Assembly: GCA_008638375.1 (NCBI GenBank)
Contig: CM018035.1
Span: 28,431,807-28,495,806 of the forward strand
DNA length: 64,000 bases
Reading direction: 5' to 3'
From: Nyssa sinensis
Lineage: Eukaryota; Streptophyta; Magnoliopsida; Cornales; Nyssaceae
Position numbers and translations under genes: made by a program. Numbering within the stretch: position 1 is the stretch's first letter; every line of letters starts with the position of its first letter. The notes beneath the pieces were generated by a model. The model was not told the origin of the DNA. It worked only from the letters and a program-made list of their open reading frames with translations, and searched no databases. This document shows positions 36,010-44,460 of the stretch, piece after piece.

Positions 36010-36201
36010 AACCCTAGAGGTACGCTATCAAATTCATGCTCATTCTTTGACTTTCAATACAGTCTTTCAATTCCCTTACTCACTTAAGCATCGGAGCGGC
36101 TACCGCAGGAGCCAATCCGGTGGTCCTCTGATCATCTTTCTGAGTGTTCTACAGGTCACGGAGCCCTCACGTGTTGCGAGTCAAAAAGTGCAGCATCAGT
36201 T

Positions 36202-36219
36202 TGGCGCCGTCTGTGGGAA
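36202..36219 (+). promoter_or_regulatory. primer binding site of T3
   Basis: TGGCGCCGTCTGTGGGAA starts three bases after the 5' LTR. The first eight bases fit a tRNA ending CGGCGCCA (tRNA-Asp is one candidate), as in other Tat-type elements. It differs from the tRNA-Met site of E1. The tRNA identity is an inference. Confidence 0.7.
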
Positions 36220-36276
36220 TCGACTAATCTCTACGTGCTTTATTCGTAAACTCATATTTTTCCCCACCGGAAAACC

Positions 36277-38640
36277 ATGGCACCAAATCTTCGACCCCGA
36301 CAGAATACTCAGAGTTCGCAAAACGCTCAGCGTCAGCCGTCTGCTCCACGCACAAGAGGACCAGCGGCCAACCCTATGCGACAAGAGATCGAAGCAATAA
36401 AACGACACAATGAATTGGTGCAGGAGCAGTTGCTAGCCATTACTAGAACGCTGGCAACGCTCACGCAGAACCAAGCGGCGGCTTCTCCTAGCCCGCCGGT
36501 CAACTTCGTTGCAGGAACACAACCCCCGGTTGCCACGGGGAATGAAGAACTTCGTGGGCAGGCCCCCGCTAACCAGCCTGGGCACCCCTCAGGCGTTGCT
36601 CACGCTGGCCGAGATCCACAACCATCAACAGTCCCTGGCTGGGGAACATCCGCTTTTGTCCCCGACGTACATTACCGGAGCACTACCCGAGCCCCAACTC
36701 CTAGGGTTTCGGGAGCACCCCCGGCACCACAGGAACCTTATCATGCAGCGCCAGCCCCACCGGTTCGGATTCCTCCTCCATCTGAAGGGCGCACTCCACC
36801 CTATTACCCTGAAGCCGAGGCTGTCAGGCAGGGTTCACAAGATGTCAGACTCAGAGACCCGCGAAGGGAAGAGGAGATTGCCGAGTCTATGGATCGGACA
36901 ATCGGCTTAAGAGGACCTCAGAACCCTCCAGAGCAGGACGAACTGGCCAGGCTGCTCGGAAGACTAGCCACTCCGTTTACCCACGCCATCATGTCTGAAG
37001 AGAGGCCTAGAAAGTTCGTGGTGCCCAAATTCACTCTCTACGACGGATCTGGAGATCCAGGAGATCACCTATCTCATTACCAGCATACGATGGCCCTTCA
37101 CGGAGCCTCAGATGCTTTCATGTGCCGAACGTTCATCACCAGCTTGAAGGGAACGGCTCTGAAGTGGTTCCACAACCTCCCTCCGAACTCCGTTGCCAGC
37201 TTTTACGAGCTCGGTAGACAGTTCTTGGATAGGTTTATGACCAGCAGGAGGCTCAGAAGGGGACCAGAATTCCTGCTGAACGTTAGGCAGACTAGGGAGG
37301 AATCCCTCCGGGCCTACATTGCCCGCTTCAACACCGAGCTCACTGAGATCACGGATTGCAGCCCGAAATTCCTTGTTGCGGCCCTTACTGCCGGGCTTGC
37401 CCAAGGTGGCTTCAGAGACTCCTTGACAAAAAGCCCCCCGGCTGATATGGCAGCATTGATGGATCGGGCCAAAAAATACATCAACCTGGAAGAAGCCAAC
37501 CGCTCAGCCCAGAAGGGCAAGGATCAGACCCAAAGGGATAATCCGAAGCGGGAGGACCATAAGAAGGAGGATCACAGAAGAGACTCCAACAAAAAGAGGG
37601 TCAGAAGCCCAGATAAGAAAACAGCTCCCAGAGCTGTGTACAACTCCGCACCAAGGGAGTTCACCAACTTCACGCCTTTGAACACCACTCCGAACCAGGT
37701 ACTCCGGCAGATCCGAGATCGGGAGAACCTGAGGTGGCCAGAGCCGATCAAAGGAGATCCCAGCCTGCGGGACCAAAGTAAGTATTGCAATTTCCATAAA
37801 GATCATGGGCATACTACTAACACTTGCAGGACCCTCCGATATGAGATAGAACAGCTCATAAAGAAGGGATGTCTTCGAGAGTTCGTCAAACAAGACGGAA
37901 GGCAGAACCCCCAAGAAGACAAGCCTCAGCAGTGGCCAGATCAGAGGCCCGAACAGAGGCAAGAGCAGCGGGAAGGACGAAACGAGCCTCAGAGGCAGAA
38001 CAACCATGTTATCTACGTCCTCCATGCTGACTCCCCTATTACAGGAATGTCCAACAGGGCAAGAAAAAGATATGCTCGGGAGGCCAGAACCGCCCCAAAC
38101 ATCTTGCAGGTCTCTAACGTCGAAAAGAGGCTCAAGCCAGGGCCAGAGATCCAGTTCTCCGAGCAAGATCTAGCAGGGGTACACTGCCCTCACAGTGATG
38201 CCCTTGTTATCACCCTCAGAATCGCCAACTTCGAAACTAGAAGAGTCCTAGTTGACACTGGCAGCTCAGTCAACATTCTATTTTATGAACCGCTTAAGCG
38301 GATGGGCATAGACCAGGACAGCGTCAAACCCACCACTGCCGTAATGGCAGCTTTTGATGGCAGCCTCAGCACCCCCCTGGGGAGAGTTGACCTTCCTACC
38401 ACTATTGGGGAAGGTGAAGGGCAGAAGACCACCATCTCAGAGTACATGGTGTTGAACATGAAGTCTCCATACAACGTCATCATTGGGAGACCCTGGTTAC
38501 ACCAGATAGGGGCGGTCACTTCGACCTTTCATCAGTGTCTGAAGTACGTCCACAATCGAAGCGTGCACTCGGTCCGAGGATGTCAGCCAACCTCACGAGA
38601 ATGTCACGCTATTGCCCTCAAGGAGACAGCCCCAAAATAG
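36277..38640 (+). CDS. gag-pro: Gag-protease polyprotein of T3
   Basis: 787 residues from ATG 36277 (78 bp after the LTR) to a UAG at 38638-38640. Residues 1-240 are Pro/Gln/Ala-rich and disordered. About 246-404 is the retrotransposon Gag core that builds the particle (FTLYDGSGDPGDHLSHYQ, LKGTALKWFHNLPP, FLDRFMTS). A highly charged linker follows. At about 503-517 there is a Cys/His knuckle of the Tat form (CNFHKDHGHTTNTC), presumably for RNA binding. The aspartic protease begins near 640, with the active site VDTGSS at 659-664 and the partner motif VIIGRPWL near 734. Length and order are normal. The next codons stay open in the same frame, so the natural product may extend into Pol by readthrough of the UAG. 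Confidence 0.92.
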   Translation: MAPNLRPRQNTQSSQNAQRQPSAPRTRGPAANPMRQEIEAIKRHNELVQEQLLAITRTLATLTQNQAAASPSPPVNFVAGTQPPVATGNEELRGQAPANQPGHPSGVAHAGRDPQPSTVPGWGTSAFVPDVHYRSTTRAPTPRVSGAPPAPQEPYHAAPAPPVRIPPPSEGRTPPYYPEAEAVRQGSQDVRLRDPRREEEIAESMDRTIGLRGPQNPPEQDELARLLGRLATPFTHAIMSEERPRKFVVPKFTLYDGSGDPGDHLSHYQHTMALHGASDAFMCRTFITSLKGTALKWFHNLPPNSVASFYELGRQFLDRFMTSRRLRRGPEFLLNVRQTREESLRAYIARFNTELTEITDCSPKFLVAALTAGLAQGGFRDSLTKSPPADMAALMDRAKKYINLEEANRSAQKGKDQTQRDNPKREDHKKEDHRRDSNKKRVRSPDKKTAPRAVYNSAPREFTNFTPLNTTPNQVLRQIRDRENLRWPEPIKGDPSLRDQSKYCNFHKDHGHTTNTCRTLRYEIEQLIKKGCLREFVKQDGRQNPQEDKPQQWPDQRPEQRQEQREGRNEPQRQNNHVIYVLHADSPITGMSNRARKRYAREARTAPNILQVSNVEKRLKPGPEIQFSEQDLAGVHCPHSDALVITLRIANFETRRVLVDTGSSVNILFYEPLKRMGIDQDSVKPTTAVMAAFDGSLSTPLGRVDLPTTIGEGEGQKTTISEYMVLNMKSPYNVIIGRPWLHQIGAVTSTFHQCLKYVHNRSVHSVRGCQPTSRECHAIALKETAPK

Positions 38641-38646
38641 CAATTA
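38638..38646 (+). promoter_or_regulatory. candidate stop-codon readthrough site UAG CAA UUA
   Basis: The stop ending Gag-protease is TAG followed by CAATTA. This fits the tobamovirus-type rule UAG-CARYYA, the best-known leaky stop context in plants. The frame after the stop is open for 733 codons and encodes RT-RNase H. The conventional finding of an ATG near the start of that frame fails: the nearest candidate start is a GTG at 38695. This makes recoding the simplest way to express Pol. Confidence 0.7.
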
Positions 38647-40842
38647 CAGTACACTCGGGACTGTGCAGATCCGGTTTTCACTCACACTCCCGAGGTGGAA
38701 GATTGCCCATCCGGCGTTGAAGAGCCCCTGAGCCCAAGGGGGAGTGATAGTCGAGCCAAGCCTGTTGGCGAGCCCATCAAGATACTGGTCAGTTCAGGAG
38801 CAGAGGGGCGTTATTTGTACATCGGCCCAGACCTTACGCCCGCCGAGCAGGAAAAGATAGTCAGGTTTCTGAAGAACAACCTCTCTATCTTTGCTTGGGA
38901 GACTAGGGACATGGAGGGAATAGATCCTAATCTGATAACTCACAAACTAATGGTAGATCCAGACCACCCCCCGGTCAGACAGAAGAGAAGACCGATCGCT
39001 CCCGAACGGCATCGGGTTATAAACGAAGAAGTCCAGAGGCTGCTGGACGCCAAGATGATACGGGAAGTTTTCTATCCCGAGTGGTTAGCCAACACTGTGC
39101 TCGTCAAGAAGAAGAACGGCAAGTGGAGAGTCTGTGTTGACTATACAGACTTTAACAAAGCATGTCCCAAGGACAGCTTCCCACTACCGAGAATAGATCA
39201 ACTGGTTGACGCCACTGCAGGGCATGAGCTTATGAGTTTCATGGACGCCTACTCTGGATACAACCAGATCCAGATGTACCCTCCAGATCAGGAAAAGACC
39301 GCCTTCATAACCGAAAGAGGACTCTATTGCTACAGAGTGATGCCTTTCGGTTTAAAGAATGCTGGAGCCACTTACCAACGGTTGGTGAACAAGATGTTCA
39401 GCCCACTGCTTGGCAGCACCATGGAGGTATACATCGACGACATGCTGGTAAAGAGCCTCCAGAAAGACAGCCACCTCCAGCATTTAGCCCAGACCTTTGA
39501 TATCCTCAGACAGCACAAGATGAAGCTCAACCCCTCGAAATGTACCTTCGGAGTTACGAAGGGAAAATTCTTGGGGTACATCGTCTCTCAAAGAGGTATC
39601 GAAGCAGATCCCACTCAGATCCAAGCCCTGATTGGACTGAAGTCGCCAAAGACCAGAAAGGAGATTCAGGCACTGAACGGCAGAGTCGCCGCATTGAGCA
39701 GATTTATATCCAAATCCACCGATCGCTGCCTACCTTTCTTCAAAGCTCTAAAGGGCGGCAAGGCTTTACAATGGACAGAAGAATGCGAGCATTCCTTCCA
39801 AGAACTAAAGGAGTACTTAGCCTCTCCAGAGCTCCTGTCAAAACCTGTACAAGGAGAAAAGCTGCTCCTGTACCTAGCAGTCTCTAAGAACGCGGTCAGT
39901 TCCGCACTAATCAGACAGGACAAAGGAGTACAGAGGCCTATATTCTACGTCAGTAGGGCACTACTCGACACGGAAAAAAGATACCCAGAAGTAGAGAAGC
40001 TGGCCTATGCCTTGGTCGTATCAGCCCGAAAGCTTCGACCTTACTTCCAGGCCCATCCAATTGAGATTCCAACTGCTTATCCTCTAAAGTCAATACTGAG
40101 GAAACCCGAGGTATCGGGAAGATTGGTCAAGTGGTCTGTGGAGCTAGGGGAGTTTGACATAGCATATGTACCCCGAAACTCCATCAAAGGGCAGGCCTTA
40201 GCCGACTTTGTAGCCGAGTTCACCCCGGCACTACAGAACGAAGCACAAATCGCCGAAACTACAGGAACCTGGCTGCTGTATATTGATGGATCGTCAACCG
40301 ATCAAGGATCAGGGGTAGGACTGGTACTACAGTCCCCTGATGGACTTACATCGGAAAAAGCAGTCAGCCTGGGATTTAAAGCTTCTAATAATGAAGCTGA
40401 ATATGAGGCCCTAATCTTAGGGATGAAGCTTGCCCTGGAATGCGAGGCTCAGAACCTCGATGTCTTCTCCGACTCCCAACTGGTAGTAAGCCAAGTTTTG
40501 GGAGAGTTTGCCATTAAGGATGACAGGATGCTTCGGTACTCCGAACTGGTGAACCATTTAAAGCACTCTTTCCAGACTTTCACTATCCAGAAGATTGAGA
40601 GAAATCAGAACTGCAGAGCAGATGCTTTGGCTAACATGGCCTCCCGCCTCAAGTCTGAAACAGACTCCACCGTTAAAATCTCTTTTCAGCCAGGATCCAG
40701 CATTGAGGGAGCATCAGTTGCTCAAGTTGATGAACAGTCCCAGAGCTGGATGACCCCAATCCTCCAGTATCTAAGATCCGGGCTCCTCCAGAGGATAAAA
40801 ACAAAGCCAGGAGAATCCGAATCAGAGCGGCTCGGTACCTGA
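38641..40842 (+). CDS. pol: Pol part 1 of T3: RT, degenerate RNase H, archaeal-type RNase H
   Basis: 733 codons in the Gag frame, ending TGA at 40840-40842. RT copies the element RNA into DNA: thumb and palm motifs include WRVCVDYTDFNKACPKD, MDAYSGYNQI, VMPFGLKNAGATYQR, and catalytic YIDD at about 39430-39441. The connection RNase H follows (RPIFYVSRALLDTEKRYPEVEKLA), but where active enzymes have TDAS it reads LAVS, so it lacks the first Asp and is probably structural. From about 40265 a second, archaeal-type RNase H shows all four acids: LLYIDGSS, NNEAEYEAL, FSDSQLV, CRADALA. This dual arrangement is known for the Tat lineage. The last 18 or so residues are out of register because of a one-base loss near 40785-40790. 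It has no ATG start of its own. Confidence 0.9.
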   Translation, partial: QLQYTRDCADPVFTHTPEVEDCPSGVEEPLSPRGSDSRAKPVGEPIKILVSSGAEGRYLYIGPDLTPAEQEKIVRFLKNNLSIFAWETRDMEGIDPNLITHKLMVDPDHPPVRQKRRPIAPERHRVINEEVQRLLDAKMIREVFYPEWLANTVLVKKKNGKWRVCVDYTDFNKACPKDSFPLPRIDQLVDATAGHELMSFMDAYSGYNQIQMYPPDQEKTAFITERGLYCYRVMPFGLKNAGATYQRLVNKMFSPLLGSTMEVYIDDMLVKSLQKDSHLQHLAQTFDILRQHKMKLNPSKCTFGVTKGKFLGYIVSQRGIEADPTQIQALIGLKSPKTRKEIQALNGRVAALSRFISKSTDRCLPFFKALKGGKALQWTEECEHSFQELKEYLASPELLSKPVQGEKLLLYLAVSKNAVSSALIRQDKGVQRPIFYVSRALLDTEKRYPEVEKLAYALVVSARKLRPYFQAHPIEIPTAYPLKSILRKPEVSGRLVKWSVELGEFDIAYVPRNSIKGQALADFVAEFTPALQNEAQIAETTGTWLLYIDGSSTDQGSGVGLVLQSPDGLTSEKAVSLGFKASNNEAEYEALILGMKLALECEAQNLDVFSDSQLVVSQVLGEFAIKDDRMLRYSELVNHLKHSFQTFTIQKIERNQNCRADALANMASRLKSETDSTVKISFQPGSSIEGASVAQVDEQSQSWMTPILQYLRSGLLQRIKTKPGESESERLGT

Positions 40843-41981
40843 TCTTGAACAACAAACTTTACAGGAGGTCATATTCTCAACCTCTGTTAAAATGTTTGGC
40901 TCCAGACGAGTCACAATATGTTTTGGCTGAAATTCACGAGGGAATTTGCGGGAATCACAATGGGGGCAGAACTATAGCCCACCGAGCTCTATCACAGGGC
41001 TACTACTGGCCCGGCATGCTGAAACAGGCTAAAGAATATGTTCGGAAGTGTGACAAATGTCAGAGATTCGCCTCGTACCAACACCAGCCTCAGCACGAGC
41101 TCATCCCGATTCCTAGCCCCTGGCCCTTTGCTCAATGGGGAATGGACATTGTGGGCCCGTTACCACGAGCACCTCCAAACAGGAAGTACCTCCTGGTGGC
41201 TATCGACTACTTCTCTAAATGGGCCGAAGCCGAACCTTTAACGCATATTACAGAAAAGGAAGTCGAAAGCTTCACCTGGAAGAATATTGTCTGCAGGTTT
41301 GGCATACCACGTGTAATTATCTCGGATAATGGGACACAATTTACTGGTAAAGGCTTCAAGGCATTTTGCGAAAATCTCAACATCAGGCAGCACTTTGCCT
41401 CTCCAGGCCATCCACAAGCAAATGGGCAGGCAGAGGTCACCAACCGAACAATCCTTGATGGGTTAAAGAAAAGGTTGGAACAAGCCAAAGGGAAGTGGGC
41501 AGAAGAGCTCCCAGGAGTCCTTTGGGCCTACCGTACAACCAGAAGAACTCCCACCTCTGAAACACCCTTCTCATTAGCCTATGGGACAGAAGCAGTAATT
41601 CCGGTTGAAATTGGTATGCCAACTCTGAGGACTGAGGCCTTTGAGCAAGAATCCAATGATCAGCAGCTGATGGAGAACTTGGATTTGCTCGAAGAGAGAA
41701 GGGATCAGGCCAGCATCAGGATGGAAGCCTACCAACAAAGAATGGTCAATAAATCCAGGATAGGACTCAAGACAGTCAGCTTTCAAGTTGGCGACTTCGT
41801 CTTAAGAAGAGTCTTTCAGAACATCAAGGATCCCACTATGGGAAAGTTGTCACCAAATTGGGAAGGCCCCTACAAAGTAACGAAGGTCGTTCGACCTACC
41901 ACTTACTGGCTTGAAGACACGACTGGGAAACCTGTTCCTAGGCCATGGAACGTAGAACACTTGCGGAAGTATTATCAATGA
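40782..41981 (+). CDS. int: Pol part 2 of T3: integrase, in the -1 frame
   Basis: The frame carrying integrase overlaps the end of part 1 and is free of stops from 40782 to TGA/TAA at 41979-41981. Residues that continue the polyprotein (KARRIRIRAARYLILN) appear here and not in the RT frame, so a single-base loss split one pol. It has the HHCC zinc-binding end (H..H..CDKC), and the catalytic triad D (41145), D (41325), E (41433), spacing D-X59-D-X35-E, in MDIVGP, ISDNGTQF and ANGQAEVTNR. The C-terminal part (FVLRRVF, NWEGPYKV, RPWNVEHLRKYYQ) is the usual Ty3/gypsy tail with no chromodomain. The enzyme inserts the DNA copy, making the AGTAT-type duplications. The first apparent start, TTG at 40845, is not a real one. 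It looks intact except for the missing link to the RT frame. Confidence 0.88.
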   Translation, partial: APPEDKNKARRIRIRAARYLILNNKLYRRSYSQPLLKCLAPDESQYVLAEIHEGICGNHNGGRTIAHRALSQGYYWPGMLKQAKEYVRKCDKCQRFASYQHQPQHELIPIPSPWPFAQWGMDIVGPLPRAPPNRKYLLVAIDYFSKWAEAEPLTHITEKEVESFTWKNIVCRFGIPRVIISDNGTQFTGKGFKAFCENLNIRQHFASPGHPQANGQAEVTNRTILDGLKKRLEQAKGKWAEELPGVLWAYRTTRRTPTSETPFSLAYGTEAVIPVEIGMPTLRTEAFEQESNDQQLMENLDLLEERRDQASIRMEAYQQRMVNKSRIGLKTVSFQVGDFVLRRVFQNIKDPTMGKLSPNWEGPYKVTKVVRPTTYWLEDTTGKPVPRPWNVEHLRKYYQ

Positions 41982-42011
41982 AGATTTTTTTTTTCTTTTA
42001 CTTCCTTAAAA

Positions 42012-42515
42012 TGGTCCATCTATTAATGCACAGGCCTTCAGAGCCTGGTCCATCTATTAATACACAAGTCTTATGACTTGGTCCATCTATTAATGCACAG
42101 GCCTCCAGAGCCTGGTCCATCTATTAATGCACAAGTCTTATGACTTGGTCCATCTATTAATGCACAGGCCTCCAGAGCCTGGTCCATCTATTAATGCACA
42201 GGCCTCCAGAGCCTGGTCCATCTATTAATGCACAAGTCTTATGACTTGGTCCATCTATTAATGCACAGGCCTCCAGAGCCTGGTCCATCTATTAATGCAC
42301 AAGTCTTATGACTTGGTCCATCTATTAATGCACAGGCCTCCAGAGCCTGGTCCATCTATTAATGCACAGGCCTCCAGAGCCTGGTCCATCTATTAATGCA
42401 CAAGTCTTATGACTTGGTCCATCTATTAATGCACAGGCCTCCAGAGCCTGGTCCATCTATTAATGCACAAGTCTTATGACTTGGTCCATCTATTAATGCA
42501 CAGGCCCTCAGAGCC
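42012..42515. repeat. 504-bp array: three 168-bp higher-order units
   Basis: Fifteen monomers all start TGGTCCATCTATTAAT. Type A (34 bp) ends CAGGCCTCCAGAGCC; type B (33 bp) ends CAAGTCTTATGACT. The order is A B A B A repeated three times, at 42012, 42180 and 42348, spaced exactly 168 bp. The first and last monomers carry small variants (GGCCTTCAG and GGCCCTCAG), so duplication of a five-monomer block made the array. Confidence 0.97.
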
Positions 42516-42850
42516 TGGACCATCCCCAACTAGCGGGTTCTGTAATCCAGTCTATCCAAAGGCAGAAATTCCGAGCACCTGTCAACTAAAGTTTACTAGA
42601 ACGGAATACCTCGGATCTGACACTTACATTATTTGACTTATCTGTCAAATAAATCAGCACCATGGTTTCAACCAAAGGTGAAGTACTTCGATTCTGGCAT
42701 TTTTCTAAGTTTTTGATTTATTTTCAGAACAATCGACAACACATTAGAAGATGCTTAAGTTTCAAAAGAGCACAGTCACAGAAAGTATCAGATCAGAGAA
42801 GAAGAAATTCAACTTTATTAATAACTCAAAAAGATTTACATCAGTACCAA

Positions 42851-42930
42851 GACGCTATTACAGAAGCTATTACAGAAGCTATTACAGAAGCTACTACAGA
42901 AGCTATTACAGAAGCTATTACAGAAGCTAC
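42851..42930. repeat. 12-bp tandem repeat, about 6.7 copies
   Basis: Units of GAAGCTATTACA with one CTACTACA variant. On the plus strand it reads as ITEA repeats in one frame and on the minus strand as SFCN; neither frame belongs to a recognisable protein. Confidence 0.95.
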
Positions 42931-43165
42931 GCTTGGCAACATAATGGCTCTTCTCCTGGGATGATAAAGGGGCACAAGATCCAAAACCTTCAAAACCGCC
43001 TTCATCGGCTCCATTTGAAAGGAAGGAACCTTGAACCCCAGTCTGCATCACGTAGTGCCCAGGCCATTTCATCATCACTATCACTGGTCCCATGACCAAC
43101 GGATGATGAGGGCTCTGAGCCTCAGGAGACTTTTCATTCTCCACCTTTGTAATCGGCATGACTCC

Positions 43166-43693
43166 TCAGAAGAATAGAGCAAGGGTCTCTGCCAAGACAC
43201 ATGGGGGGGAAGGTAGTCCACCTTCAATCTTCTTCTTCACACCGTCTGTTTCACCCCAGCCACTTAAAGCAAGGGTCTCTGACAGAGTGTGAGGAAGGGG
43301 AGGCAACTCACCTTCGTCTTCATCACCAACACTCCAGGCCTCGGTTGAATCAGGGAGGGGCCACCACCAATCGGAGAAATCTCGACCGGATGCCAGAGGA
43401 AACAAGAAGACTTGGGCCTCCTTCAATCCTTCCTTGGAGACTGAAAAAAGGGGGAGGTTAACTCTCGGCCACAGGCTCATTATTCCTAACTCAGGCAAGG
43501 AATCTTCCATCATCTCCGGACGAATGGGAGAAACTCCGGCAGCATATGAGGCATCTCTCACAAACAAATCAGGGAGCAAAAGGGTTGAGCGCAACCGTAT
43601 GCCCCGTTTCCATATATATAGACCCTTGAAGTCCAAAAGCCACCCAACTGAACCGTCGCAACGGTGAAAAAGAGAGTGGCCTCGAAAACCCAA
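43166..43693 (-). other. unrecognised antisense ORF in T3
   Basis: An open frame of 175 codons that starts only with TTG; the first ATG is about 60 codons in. I recognise no family. Its C-terminus repeats the pattern LP..P..L.ETLAL twice because of the 90-bp duplication. The frame may be chance in GC-richer DNA, or a remnant exon of the antisense gene. Confidence 0.25.
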
Positions 43694-44460
43694 ACGATGG
43701 TCGAATGACTAAGCGGTGCATTAAATAAGCCTCTTCAATATACCAAGAGACAGAGTACAGAATTCTCAAGACATAGACCGCAGTCCAGTACTTAAGCTCC
43801 CAAATCAATAAAGAGGGGAACAAAGTCTAAAGTAAATAGACCCCCATTCAGACCTACTGGTCTTAACTATTTCATAACAGGTCAAGACACGTAACAAAGA
43901 CCAAGCAGATCGGATATATCCCAATCCCGAGTACTCAGCATACCGAGCATCATAATAACGAGCACAAGCTGCTCAGTTAACCTCACAGACTCTTAATTCA
44001 GAGCAGTCTATCTCAGGGCTCTACAGAGATCCACTCCCGCTCTGTCAGGCTCTATCTATCTGGCTATATCTACTTTCTCGTCTTATTTTAATAAGGCAGA
44101 TCTATATTCACTGTTCAATGACAAGTATTGAAGATTAGAAAGCAACTGTTTGACCTAACATACAAAGGGTTCAGAGCAGCCACACTTGCAACAAAATTCA
44201 CAAGAGGGACAAATACAAGCAGAATCTGAAGAAAAGTCAATCTTATTGATCAAAAGGGAAAATATATTCACTACATCAAAAAAAAAAAAAAAGAACCAAA
44301 AGCCTATAAAGCCTCAAGATTTCCCAGAGGGGCCTGCGTCCTCTTCCAAATTAAGGGCACGAGCCCCAGCAGTCTTATCCGGATCAGGACGAGATGAGAT
44401 AGGTTCAGGAGGAACGATTGATGACACATCAAAGTCCGGGAACTGAAGTTGGAATCTAGT

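Larger units (their letters stand above)
35571..36198 (+). mobile_element. 5' LTR of T3
   Basis: 628 bp, from TGATATACCA to GCAGCATCA. It contains a 72-bp direct repeat in U3 (35758-35829 and 35830-35902), a TATA box at 36001-36009 and a GC-rich block near 36092-36130. Differs from the 3' LTR only at 35829 (T versus C) and 36107 (A versus C). Confidence 0.97.
41982..44460 (+). other. non-coding 3' region of T3 between integrase and the antisense gene
   Basis: It holds two tandem arrays (42012-42515 and 42851-42930), a diverged 90-bp duplication (near 43179 and 43269, both with GCAAGGGTCTCTG) and no sense-strand domain. Long 3' regions of this sort are typical of Tat elements. A weak antisense ORF lies at 43166-43693. 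Confidence 0.6.

Noticed and set aside
36509..38166. Antisense and other-frame ORFs over T3 gag
   Set aside because: Frame shadows of the Gag-protease gene; no independent start or domain.
38695..40842. Separate RT gene starting at 38695
   Set aside because: 38695 is GTG, and the frame is open back to the UAG at 38638, so this is a continuation of the Gag frame.
40845..41981. Stand-alone integrase gene starting at 40845
   Set aside because: The start would be TTG, and matching polyprotein wording extends upstream in the same frame.
42012..42515. CRISPR-like array with alternating spacers
   Set aside because: Types A and B are both full monomers of one repeat with no unique spacers.
42851..42930. 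CRISPR-like array
   Set aside because: 12-bp direct tandem units without spacers in a plant retrotransposon.
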